From positions 62,001 through 126,000 of the forward strand of contig JAJRTR010000138.1 in NCBI GenBank assembly GCA_024278215.1: a stretch of 64,000 nucleotides of DNA, written 5' to 3'. This DNA is from a bacterium. Its GTDB lineage: Bacteria > UBP15 > UBA6099 > JAJRTR01. The notes under the pieces are model-generated. The model did no database searches. It was not told the DNA's origin and was given only the letters and a program-made list of their open reading frames with translations. A program made the translations under genes and the position numbers. Below are positions 56,507 to 64,000 of this stretch, one piece after another. Position 1 is the stretch's first letter, and each line of letters opens with the position of its first letter.

Positions 56507-57244
56507 ATGAAGAAAGCGGGATTTGTGACAATAATAATAATTTTTGCTGTTTTAACACCTGCCGTGGCTCGTGATTTCTGGACGATATACGGTGAAAAGA
56601 TCACATCGAATTATGCGACAAAGGTCGGTATCGGACTGCAAAATGATATTAATAAAAGGCTTTCAAACGATGAGTTGTTTTCGGTAGTCACGAAGTCGTT
56701 CTCCCAGAGCCTTGGCGCCAGACTTGCAGAGGTGGCCTATCAGAGAAGAGGTGCCGCAATACCATGTATATTCACTCCGGGTCCTGAACAATGCTTTGTC
56801 AATCTTGTGATGAATGTGACATTCGATGAAATGAGTTTTATGAACGCGCCGCATTTCTCGCAGAAATTTCTGATGAAGCTCAGGTCCTTCCACACGGCAA
56901 CATTCACAGACAGGTTTTCCGACAGAGGGAAGAGGAAGAGGGCCGATCTGGTGCCGCCATGGAAAAAATTCAATCCCAGATTCGGATTTTCGATAGGCGA
57001 CATGGAACTGGTCGTCGCAACCCCGTTCTACACATTTCTCGGCATATATGTCGAACCCCAGTGGGGCACCAGCTCCGGTCCCAGCCTCAGCCTTATGAAG
57101 CATCCCTGGTATATGGATGTTTTCAAAAACAGATTATCGGTAAAGTATCGGTTTGCAAAAAGCATGTTGAATAATGTGGAATTCGACATAACATTCAGGC
57201 CCGGCTGGGAACTGACCCTGGAAAACACACTGATCTATTGGTGA
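56507..57244 (+). CDS. Secreted protein of unknown function
   Basis: A 245-residue exported protein. The signal peptide is at 1-21 (AGFVTIIIIFAVLTPAVA). The mature part is rich in aromatic and alternating residues and ends in strand-like segments with aromatic ends (RYRFAKS, VEFDITFRPGWELTLENTLIYW), which could form outer-membrane strands, though it is short for a barrel. GGAGGAGG precedes the ATG at 56507. A TGA TAA double stop precedes a hairpin. Family not recognised. Confidence 0.68.
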   Translation: MKKAGFVTIIIIFAVLTPAVARDFWTIYGEKITSNYATKVGIGLQNDINKRLSNDELFSVVTKSFSQSLGARLAEVAYQRRGAAIPCIFTPGPEQCFVNLVMNVTFDEMSFMNAPHFSQKFLMKLRSFHTATFTDRFSDRGKRKRADLVPPWKKFNPRFGFSIGDMELVVATPFYTFLGIYVEPQWGTSSGPSLSLMKHPWYMDVFKNRLSVKYRFAKSMLNNVEFDITFRPGWELTLENTLIYW

Positions 57245-57247
57245 TAA

Positions 57248-57270
57248 CCCGCATATTTCACCAATGCGTG
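57248..57270 (+). repeat. Stop-proximal hairpin, copy 6
   Basis: CCCGCAT / ATGCGTG stem (one mismatch) starting 3 bases after the stop of the secreted protein. Confidence 0.75.
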
Positions 57271-57327
57271 ATAAACGTAAACAGCGCGATCCGCCGCCGC
57301 CCCGCGTTTTATTACTTCCGCCGGGAA

Positions 57328-58680
57328 TCAGATTCCGAAAACGTATTTTGCAAGGCTGAGATAGGTGATGAGAGTGAAAATGTCGCTTATGCTGGCGATC
57401 AGCGGGCCGGACATGATGGCCGGGTCGAGTTTGAGTTTCTGGAAAAACATGGGCAATACCGCCCCCATGCTTTTAGCGATTGTAACGACGAGAATCATTG
57501 TGAAGCATACTGTGAAGGCGAGTTTCAGGCTGTTCTGAGGGCTGCCCATGCCTACGAAATAGGCTCGCGAGCCGGCGAAGAATCCCAGCAGAATCCCAAC
57601 CATGAATCCCACACGCATCTCTTTCCACAAAACCTTCAGAAAAAGACTTGTCGTCAATTCGCCTGTCGACAGTCCGCGCACGATAACCGTCGATGCCTGG
57701 GTGCCGGCATTGCCTCCTGAACTATTCAGAATCGGTATGAAGAATATAAGCTGCACAATCGCCTGTAGTTCATCCTTAAAAATCTCCAGCACCCAGCCGG
57801 CTACGAATTCCGAGAGCACGAGAATAAAAAGCCATGTGATTCTTTTTCGTGAAATGTTGAATACACTTGAGCCTAAATAATCTATGGGTGACCCCGCCGC
57901 GCCCATCGCATAGATGTCTTCCGTCACTTCTTCTTCGATAATATCTATGACATCGTCGACGGTGATGATGCCGCGAAGCTGACGCTGTGAGTTCACGACC
58001 GGCATAGCGAGCAGGTCATACTTTGCAATCTTCTTTGCCACGACCTCGACATCTTCCATCAACGTTACGTTTATCACATTCGGGTTCATGATCTGGCGCA
58101 GAGTCGTATCCGGTTTTGCAAGCACGAGCTCTTTGAGAGAAGCGACGCCGACGAGTTTTTCATTCTTGTCGATGATATAAAGAGTGTATATCGTTTCAGC
58201 TTCTTCGGAGCGTTTTTTTATGTAATCGAGGGCTTCAGTTGTTGTGGTCTCGGGTTGCAGAGCGAAGAACTCGGTCGTCATGGCCGAGCCGGCGGTGCCT
58301 TCCTCGAATTTTACGAGTTGCATCAGGTCGTCGCGCTCGGAAGCTTTGAGGAGATCAAGAAAATTCTCTTTTCTTTCATCGTCAAGCGATTTCAGGAGAT
58401 CGACTTGTTCGTCGGGAGAGAGCGCCTCGAAGAAATGAATCACCCGGCCGGGCTCGGCAAATTCCAGACATGCTTTCTGGGTGTCCGGTTCGAGATGGCC
58501 GAATATCTCGAAAGCCATGCTGTTGCCGACAGTCTCAATAACCTTGAGAATGTCTTCCGGGCGCAACCTCGTAATAGCCGCAGCGACATCAGCGGCATGG
58601 TGCTGTTTCGCATAGTGCCTGAGTTGCGCATCCCTGCCGGAAGCAAGGAAATGCGATATTCTTTTTGATGTCGGCTGCAT
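57328..58680 (-). CDS. mgtE: Magnesium transporter MgtE
   Basis: A 450-residue MgtE. The N domain (about 1-130) has superhelical repeats such as LSPDEQVDLLKSLDDERK. Two CBS domains span about 135-255 (MTTEFFALQPETTTTEA, then MNPNVINVTLMEDVEVVA). The channel part has five membrane segments, with NSSGGNAGTQASTVIVRGLSTGE near 340-362 and the ion-selectivity region ending PLIASISDIFTLITYLSLAKYVF. CBS and N domains gate the pore by intracellular Mg2+. I looked for an M-box upstream and did not see one. Confidence 0.95.
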   Translation of the reverse strand: MQPTSKRISHFLASGRDAQLRHYAKQHHAADVAAAITRLRPEDILKVIETVGNSMAFEIFGHLEPDTQKACLEFAEPGRVIHFFEALSPDEQVDLLKSLDDERKENFLDLLKASERDDLMQLVKFEEGTAGSAMTTEFFALQPETTTTEALDYIKKRSEEAETIYTLYIIDKNEKLVGVASLKELVLAKPDTTLRQIMNPNVINVTLMEDVEVVAKKIAKYDLLAMPVVNSQRQLRGIITVDDVIDIIEEEVTEDIYAMGAAGSPIDYLGSSVFNISRKRITWLFILVLSEFVAGWVLEIFKDELQAIVQLIFFIPILNSSGGNAGTQASTVIVRGLSTGELTTSLFLKVLWKEMRVGFMVGILLGFFAGSRAYFVGMGSPQNSLKLAFTVCFTMILVVTIAKSMGAVLPMFFQKLKLDPAIMSGPLIASISDIFTLITYLSLAKYVFGI

Positions 58681-58975
58681 GATAACGCCACGCAGAACCG
58701 TCGGCAGTGCGCCGTCCGTGCCATGAAAACATGTTGAAGGGGGAGGATAAAGGGGTAAAAAGTCGAATCAAGCAATCAGTCTCTCCGATCACCCCCCTCC
58801 GACTGTCGGCATACAACGTCTTGAATATCCACCCGCCGGCAATGCGCTGGGGGAGGACGGTCTTCGTCGTTGTTTATACTGCCCGCAGATTCTTCCATTT
58901 CGTCCTTCCAAAATAATTGTCGCCGTTTCGGCCAATTATCCATTATAGGTCTGGTTCCCAATGTGGTCAACAGTA
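58681..58975. other. Region upstream of mgtE
   Basis: About 300 bases, GC-rich near the gene. There is no gene and no recognisable magnesium riboswitch. Confidence 0.4.
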
Positions 58976-59152
58976 GAGCCAATTGCAAAATTCTGATTCT
59001 GCTGCGGTCGGCTGCTATTGTCCATAGCTGTGTTGTCGGCCCAAAATCGTCCTCGACGTACTCTACAAGTACGCCTGCGAGGATTTTACACCTCCGCCTT
59101 GCTCCGAACAATTTCGCTCGACCTCGCTTCGAACATAATTTACAATTGGCTC
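58976..59152 (+). repeat. 180-bp inverted-end repeat, copy 10
   Basis: Complete, ends GAGCCAATTGCAAAATT and AATTTACAATTGGCTC. Very close to copy 5 in the interior. No gene between it and 59345. Confidence 0.93.
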
Positions 59153-59344
59153 AGTAAGTTTTCGAAAGTATTCTGAACTTGCAAAAATTCAGCTTGACAT
59201 ACGATGTTGATATTACCTTGTTTTGCGACATTCTTACCCATTTGAGGTGCGAAAACGCAACTTTTCGAGGAGATTGCGAAAAAATCAGTTTGAAAATCGT
59301 CTAGTGTAATTATAACTGCATATTGCCACGAAAGTGCAAGCGGC

Positions 59345-60832
59345 TCATATAAATACGGGCAGCGGTTTTCCGTCGGCCCGCGGCATTTCCACACCCATGA
59401 GAGCAGCGCATGTCGGCGAAAAATCGATGGTAAGCGCGTCGTCGAGCTCGTCAGTGCGTACGCCGGGCCCCGCGAAGATCATCGGCACAATCGAATCGTC
59501 GGCGTTGAGCGAGCCATGCTGGCCGGCGTGGAATTCCGCGCGCTCCTGCACATTGAAGTGGTCTGCATAATTGAGAACGAGCTTCACATCCGGCCCCTTG
59601 GGATGATCGATACCGCGGATTCTCTCCACAGGCCGGCAGTAGCCCTCGCGCCCATCGAAAAATGTCTCCGGATCGACAAGCCTGCCTTCTCCCTCGTAAG
59701 GCGGGTCGTTCGCGTAGATACTGTAAGGTTCGTCGAACTTCGTGCGAGTAAGAATGAAATCAACGTAACGTGGAAACGGCCAGTTGCCGAAAGGCGGCAA
59801 CCTGTCGCCGGCTTTGAGCAGGTTGTTGAGAAAGGGCAGTACATCATTCGCGTAATCCGGCTGGGTTTTCCAGTCGCGAGTGTCGCGGTTGCGAAGATAG
59901 AAGCTGAATGTCGCGCCGTTGCCGAGGCTGATCACGGCATCCATCTGTCCGAGATCGTGTTCGCTCATGGACAGGCCCTGCTCGGATTTATCGAAGCCCG
60001 ACGCCGCCAGCACCGGCTGCATATCCTGGTAGTACATAGACCTGTCTATATCGTCCGGGTTCATGTTTGTCTGGCCGTGATCGGCGGTTATCGCCGAGTA
60101 GATGTCGTCGCCGGGATAAATCTGTTCGGCGGCTTTTTTCATGCGCATGAACTCGCCGTCTATGAAGTCGCGCAGATATGGCAACTGGCCGGGCACACCG
60201 TGCCGGTGACTGTTGCCGTCATTGCCGCCGAAGTAGAGCGAAATCACATCGGGACGTCCTTTTCTCGCGTTGATGATCGCGCTGCTGACCATGTGTTTCT
60301 CGTACATCTCATAAGGTTTTTCGAATTGCTCGACAAGTCCGTAGCGAAGCATGTCCATGCGCCCGGGGCGGATCCATTTCGTCGCGCCGCGCCCGATATA
60401 ATGAAACATCGTATACGACTTGAGCCCCGCCCTCGTGAAGTCCTCGTATATGGTTGGTGCTTCGAGATCATTATTCGCCGCCCCGCCTTTGTTGATATTC
60501 GGCAGTAGAATGGACGGTGCGCCCCACAGTTTGCGGTCCAGAGATTCAAGCGCGTAGTGCAGACCCGCGATGTACGAACGTGCCCGCGGCGGCGTGTCGA
60601 ACCGGTCGAACCACTCGTTGTCCAGTATCCCGTGGTTCCTGTACCAGCAGCCGGTATAAAGCGATGAACAGCAGGCGACGGTCGTCGATGGAAACATAGT
60701 TACTGCACTTCGCACGCGGGTTCCCGTCTTCAGTATCTCGTTAAAAAAGGGCATCTCACCTTTGTCGATAAGATCGTAGAGAGTCTTCTGGTGGCAACCG
60801 TCGATCACCGCCATAATCAGCCGTTTAGCCAT
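59345..60832 (-). CDS. Alkaline-phosphatase superfamily nucleotide pyrophosphatase/phosphodiesterase
   Basis: A 495-residue enzyme of the type I phosphodiesterase/NPP group. The first metal site is LIMAVIDGC near 4-12, the nucleophile Thr is in FPSTTVACCSSLYTG near 46-60, and the second metal-binding motif is TADHGQTNMNPDD near 236-248. The C-terminal SPTCAALMGVEMP is usual for the superfamily. The ATG at 60832 has GGAG 7 bases ahead. No signal peptide, so it is cytosolic. Substrate unknown. Confidence 0.88.
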   Translation of the reverse strand: MAKRLIMAVIDGCHQKTLYDLIDKGEMPFFNEILKTGTRVRSAVTMFPSTTVACCSSLYTGCWYRNHGILDNEWFDRFDTPPRARSYIAGLHYALESLDRKLWGAPSILLPNINKGGAANNDLEAPTIYEDFTRAGLKSYTMFHYIGRGATKWIRPGRMDMLRYGLVEQFEKPYEMYEKHMVSSAIINARKGRPDVISLYFGGNDGNSHRHGVPGQLPYLRDFIDGEFMRMKKAAEQIYPGDDIYSAITADHGQTNMNPDDIDRSMYYQDMQPVLAASGFDKSEQGLSMSEHDLGQMDAVISLGNGATFSFYLRNRDTRDWKTQPDYANDVLPFLNNLLKAGDRLPPFGNWPFPRYVDFILTRTKFDEPYSIYANDPPYEGEGRLVDPETFFDGREGYCRPVERIRGIDHPKGPDVKLVLNYADHFNVQERAEFHAGQHGSLNADDSIVPMIFAGPGVRTDELDDALTIDFSPTCAALMGVEMPRADGKPLPVFI

Positions 60833-61253
60833 GATGTTTCTCCAATTGTACTTGTGTCGTGCAAAACGACGAGCCGCTTGCAACCGGGCACAGTATAACA
60901 TGGTTTGAAATCAGCTCAGACATACATTGATTATAACGAATCATCGTTACCAAAGCGAAGCGTAAATTTGGGAATTTGGGGTCAGGCCTAGAATCAGGTG
61001 TCAAGCGGCGGCGAATTTTGACCCCCAAACGGCGTTGAAAATTGACCACCCTGTTGAGACGGGTAATGTCGTAGAATAAAGTATGTAATGGAGGTGGCTA
61101 TCCGCGTGCGGGACGCACGCGCCCCTGCCAAATCGTATCCTTGCAAGCCTTCCTTTTCGTGTATCCTATTGCCGGCTATCGTACTGAAAGCACTGCGCTA
61201 TTGTTCGGAATAGTTCTTTTTAAAAATTTATTTTCGGACTTTTTACACACGAA
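60833..61253. other. Intergenic region with IS21-type end remnant
   Basis: Contains GGGGTCAGGCCTAGAATCAGG (60976 on, first 20 bases shared with 63328) and, at about 61009-61060, paired phrases AATTTTGACCCCC and AAAATTGACCACC typical of IS21/IstAB element ends. No transposase gene remains. Confidence 0.5.
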
Positions 61254-62816
61254 TCATCTTATTGCTCCCTTTATCTTCAAAGCGAAAGCGTTTTCAGAGG
61301 TTCTTTCCGGGGGAAGAGAAACTGTGAGTTTTTCGTCACCCTGAGACCAGTCCAGTTCTCCGCCGCCTAGAACCTGCACCGATGTGATTGTCCCTTCAGC
61401 CAGCCCGCTTGCAATGCCCAGGGATTCTATCTCGACCGCGCCGTCATCCGGCCACTCCATGACAACTGCGTAAAGAATTTTTCCTTTAGTGGTGAACCGG
61501 ATGTCTTCCGACGTCAGTTGATTTCTCGATTCCAACTGATGGTAAGCTGCGCCATCTTTGTGCAAGATCGCGTCTGTGGGTCCTTCTCCATAGATTTTCC
61601 ATGGGCGAGTTCCGTAGATCGCTTCCCCGTTGACATCCAGCCAATCTCCTATCTGAAGCAGGAGCATTTTTTCAGCGTCGGGAATCGTCCCGTCGGGCGC
61701 GGGACCGATGTTCATGAGAAAAACTCCATTTTTGCTTACCGTGTCGACGAGTTCGTCTATGAGACGGTCCGCCGTTTTATGTTTGTTCATGGCCGGGTCG
61801 ATGTATCCCCATGAAATGAACGAAACTGAAGTGTCCGTCTGCCATACCTCGGGCCGGATTTCTGTTTCTCCGGTTCGCTCGTGGTCGAGCACTGCCGTGC
61901 CTTCCGGGTATATTGTACCTTTGTAATTGATAACAACTTCGCGGCCCCATTCCCGTGCGCGGTTGTAGTAATATGCGGCAAACTTCCTGTTGTACGGCTC
62001 GAATGATTTTTTACCGATACCGAAATCAAAATAGAAGATCGCCGGTTTGTAGAGATCCACGAGTTCGGCGCATCTCGCCAGCCAGTCACGCATAAAAGGC
62101 TCATCCGGCATGGAATCAGGGGGCATCGCCGGGCCGTAGAATGAGGCGTATCTCGGATCGTTGACATCCGATCTGAACTCCCGACCCCCACTCAAAAACC
62201 ACCAGTGCGCTGCCCTGTGTGAAGAAAGTCCGAAAATAACATCTTGACGCGCGGCAGCTTCTTTCAGTTCTCCGAGAATATCCCTTCGTGGCCCCATCCG
62301 GAAAGCGTTCCATTTCGAGAAGCCACCGTTGTACATCGCGAATCCATCGTGATGCTCGGCCACGGGAATCACGTATCTCGCCCCGGCTTTCTTAAATAAC
62401 CTCATCCACTCATCCGCGTCGAATTTCTCCGCCTTAAACATCGGAATAAAATCCTTGTATCCAAACTTATCCTGGGCCCCGTATTTCTTCCTGTGGTAAT
62501 ACCACGTTGCCACAATACTTGTTTTATCATACATTTCCTTGGGATACCATTCACTCATATACCCGGGAACGGAATAGACTCCCCAGTGAATAAAAATGCC
62601 AAACTTCGCATCCTTATACCATTCGGGAGGCTCGTATGCCGATAGGGATTCCCAAGTATCCGTGAAGGCTCCTTTTTTGTTGACCGCATCCACGAGGCTG
62701 ACATATCCATTCCTGTCAAGACCTTTAAACTTTGAGATATGAGCACAATTTTCTTCGGCATTGATCGAAGCGCAAAACAGCAGCATTATTAATATTATTG
62801 TAAGTATTCTTGTCAT
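61254..62816 (-). CDS. Secreted GH29 alpha-L-fucosidase
   Basis: A 520-residue exported fucosidase. The signal peptide is about 1-20 (ILTIILIMLLFCASINA). The catalytic (beta/alpha)8 domain has WYKDAKFGIFIHWGVYSVPG near 62-81, VAEHHDGFAMY near 152-162 and YFDFGIGK, whose Asp is the nucleophile. A C-terminal beta-sandwich follows. The ATG at 62816 was chosen over 62858 because it starts the signal peptide directly. With GH92 and GH3 it points to use of fucose- and mannose-containing glycans. Confidence 0.93.
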   Translation of the reverse strand: MTRILTIILIMLLFCASINAEENCAHISKFKGLDRNGYVSLVDAVNKKGAFTDTWESLSAYEPPEWYKDAKFGIFIHWGVYSVPGYMSEWYPKEMYDKTSIVATWYYHRKKYGAQDKFGYKDFIPMFKAEKFDADEWMRLFKKAGARYVIPVAEHHDGFAMYNGGFSKWNAFRMGPRRDILGELKEAAARQDVIFGLSSHRAAHWWFLSGGREFRSDVNDPRYASFYGPAMPPDSMPDEPFMRDWLARCAELVDLYKPAIFYFDFGIGKKSFEPYNRKFAAYYYNRAREWGREVVINYKGTIYPEGTAVLDHERTGETEIRPEVWQTDTSVSFISWGYIDPAMNKHKTADRLIDELVDTVSKNGVFLMNIGPAPDGTIPDAEKMLLLQIGDWLDVNGEAIYGTRPWKIYGEGPTDAILHKDGAAYHQLESRNQLTSEDIRFTTKGKILYAVVMEWPDDGAVEIESLGIASGLAEGTITSVQVLGGGELDWSQGDEKLTVSLPPERTSENAFALKIKGAIR

Positions 62817-62999
62817 CGCATTGCCTTTCACTCGTAAATGATTATAACTTATAAGCATATACTCTTTATTTTTTCGTGTTTTTTGCGATAAAGGGAATTG
62901 CTGTCAAGTATTGATTAAAATACAGTAGAATATCCTAATCTGGTACTGCATATTTGTTATGCCTTACGTAACAAGGCGGGACTTCGAGAGAAGTTCTTT
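62817..62999. other. AT-rich intergenic region
   Basis: Promoter side of the fucosidase gene; nothing else recognised. Confidence 0.4.
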
Positions 63000-63179
63000 T
63001 TAGTTTTTAAGGTTCAAGTAATGCTCATTGTAACAGGAAAAAGAAAAAATCTCAAACTGCCACTTCCGTATTGATGTCGTCTCAATATACGGCACCTTGC
63101 CGTTCTCGAACTTTATTGTAATTGTACCATAAAGATTTTCAGAGAACAGCCTCTTCAAAAAACGGATAAGTTTTTCCAT
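63000..63179 (-). CDS. Small YezD/DUF2292-like protein
   Basis: A 59-residue protein. A basic N-terminal helix (KLIRFLKRLF) is followed by a two-strand unit YGTITIKFENGKVPYIETTSIRKW, which fits the YezD/DUF2292 pattern (G-x-I-x-I-x-x-x-x-G-x-x). AAGGACC precedes the ATG. The start overlaps the stop of the small upstream frame by one base (TGATG). Function unknown. Confidence 0.6.
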   Translation of the reverse strand: MEKLIRFLKRLFSENLYGTITIKFENGKVPYIETTSIRKWQFEIFSFSCYNEHYLNLKN

Positions 63180-63298
63180 CAGGTCCTTTTCCTTTTATAG
63201 TCTTCTTTGAAATGGCGCTCCAGGGCACGGATAAGTTCATTTTTCGTTTCCTCGGTTGTCTCCTTGAAAACGACGAGGTGGGTATGCACATCACTCAA
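63179..63298 (-). CDS. Tiny open frame overlapping the YezD-like gene
   Basis: About 39 codons from a TTG (or GTG at 63289) to the TGA at 63179: contains THLVVFKETTEETKNELI, with a basic end. Stop-start overlap suggests translational coupling, but it may be the tail of a truncated gene, since a stop lies just upstream and repeat remnants flank it. Confidence 0.35.
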   Translation of the reverse strand: MSDVHTHLVVFKETTEETKNELIRALERHFKEDYKRKRT

Positions 63299-63396
63299 CC
63301 GGACTCAAGATGTTGCGGTTTGGAAATTTGGGGTCAGGCCTAGAATCAGGAATAGTTCATTAAGGAGTTATCACCCTGACTCAGTCAACTACTACT

Positions 63397-63436
63397 TGAG
63401 CCAATCGCAAAATTATGTTCGTAGCGAAGGCGAAAG
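63397..63436 (-). repeat. Left-end fragment of the 180-bp repeat
   Basis: GAGCCAATCGCAAAATTATG and a few following bases match the end of reverse-oriented copies; the remainder is lost. Confidence 0.65.
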
Positions 63437-63620
63437 TCAACAGGGTAGCAAATAGCCGACGTGAACAAAACAATTCCGAGCCAATAGACTATTCTCCAAT
63501 TTCAATTCACGTCCTGCCCCTTACCCTTCCGCTCTGTGCACAATTCTATGTCTGACCCCAATGCGTACATTAACTTGTAACAGTAACAGATAATATGATA
63601 AGCTCTGTGCGAGTATTTAA

Positions 63621-63647
63621 CCCGGCTTTCTCACAAAGAAATCCGGG
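63621..63647. repeat. Hairpin repeat, CCCGGCTTTC / GAAATCCGGG
   Basis: Same family as at 28940 and 33650, upstream of the OstA-like gene. Confidence 0.65.
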
Positions 63648-63728
63648 CCTGGAATATTCATATCTTGCAGATTTTGTCCTGAAAAACACACAATGGCAGA
63701 AAAGAAAGATCGAATGGAGACATCCGAT

Positions 63729-64000
63729 ATGGACGGAAGCAAAAAAAACTTCGTTATTGTTGCAGCTATTGTTGCATCGCTGTTTTTTGCACACGGGGCC
63801 GCCGCGGAGAGATACTTCAATCTTACTATTGAATCCAAAGAAATAATCTATGAACCCCGCACACAGGTCGCTCAATCGCTGCTCGGATCGGTTGTGTATG
63901 GCGACGATTTTCAGCTTATTGCAGATCGTCTCCAGGTGGATTTTAAACGCAAACTGCTCAGGGCATCCGGCTATGTACTGCTTTATTCAAACCGTGAATC
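63729..64000 (+). CDS. Partial OstA/LptA-LptD-like exported protein (5' end)
   Basis: Only the first ~90 codons are in the window. A signal peptide (NFVIVAAIVASLFFAHGAAA) is followed by RYFNLTIESKEIIYEPRTQ and DDFQLIADRLQVDFKRKLLR, the strand pattern of the OstA (LptA/LptD N-terminal) domain that carries lipopolysaccharide through the periplasm. GGAG lies 9 bases before the chosen ATG; in-frame ATGs at 63693 and 63714 are possible. It supports a Gram-negative envelope. Confidence 0.65.
   Translation, partial: MDGSKKNFVIVAAIVASLFFAHGAAAERYFNLTIESKEIIYEPRTQVAQSLLGSVVYGDDFQLIADRLQVDFKRKLLRASGYVLLYSNRE

Noticed and set aside
58681-58975. Possible magnesium riboswitch (M-box) before mgtE
   Set aside because: I could not match the conserved M-box segments; only generic GC-rich hairpins are visible.

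Overview
The window reads as a chromosomal segment of a Gram-negative bacterium from a poorly characterised, probably anaerobic or microaerophilic lineage. Evidence for this is lipoprotein and Sec signal peptides, an outer-membrane OstA/LptD-like gene running off the right edge, a sigma-54 response regulator, bacteriohemerythrin, and a mix of acyl-CoA metabolism with glycoside hydrolases. I cannot name the phylum from sequence alone; one 82-bp branched hairpin element recalls dispersed repeats of the Verrucomicrobia/Planctomycetes/Omnitrophota type, which is only a weak hint. Most genes are GC-rich, but two stretches (about 2.2-6.6 kb and 14.3-19.3 kb) are clearly AT-rich and look like accessory DNA. 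No rRNA, tRNA or CRISPR array was recognised.

Layout. 0.2-4.2 kb: a class I CoA-transferase, a repeat-rich helical (TPR-like) protein and an orphan STAS protein. 4.2-6.7 kb: a gene-poor AT-rich stretch with a transposase-derived mini-element. 6.7-12 kb: a small helical protein, a secreted GH92 glycosidase and an acyl-CoA dehydrogenase/SDR pair. 12.7-14.3 kb: a GT39-like membrane glycosyltransferase. 14.3-19.3 kb: an AT-rich island with a PIG-L deacetylase, a three-gene GHKL-ATPase / STAS-like / PIN-nuclease cassette, and layered relics of a REP-associated (Y1, RAYT) transposase. 19.3-28.4 kb: GNAT plus PIG-L deacetylase, a KtrAB/TrkAH potassium system, envelope and secreted proteins, a DUF2505 protein and a GH3 glycosidase. 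29.2-33.4 kb: two crotonase-family enzymes around a sigma-54 response regulator, then an alpha/beta hydrolase. 33.8-42 kb: a PUR-like small protein, a four-gene catabolic operon (Gfo/Idh, DapA-type aldolase, old-yellow-enzyme, HAD phosphatase) divergent from a sodium:solute symporter and a cation antiporter. 42-49.4 kb: a tandem radical-SAM protein, DMT exporter, flavodoxin-like reductase, B12-binding radical SAM protein, PLP decarboxylase/lyase and a GbsR-type regulator. 49.5-54.2 kb: an isoprenoid operon of prenyl synthase, a natural UppS-DXS fusion and type 2 IPP isomerase. 54.4-64 kb: bacteriohemerythrin, a small Cys-rich protein, an M50-like membrane protease, MgtE, an alkaline-phosphatase-superfamily enzyme, a GH29 fucosidase, two tiny overlapping genes and the start of the OstA-like gene.

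The strongest points for follow-up are: (1) the GHKL-STAS-PIN cassette, which looks like a partner-switching regulator wired to an RNase; (2) the UppS::DXS fusion, which joins the first enzyme of the MEP pathway to a terminal prenyl-chain enzyme; (3) a tandem radical-SAM protein; and (4) a dense set of non-coding repeats: about ten copies of a 180-bp element with 17-bp terminal inverted repeats, short hairpins placed directly after stop codons, and mini-elements made by internal deletion of a RAYT transposase.
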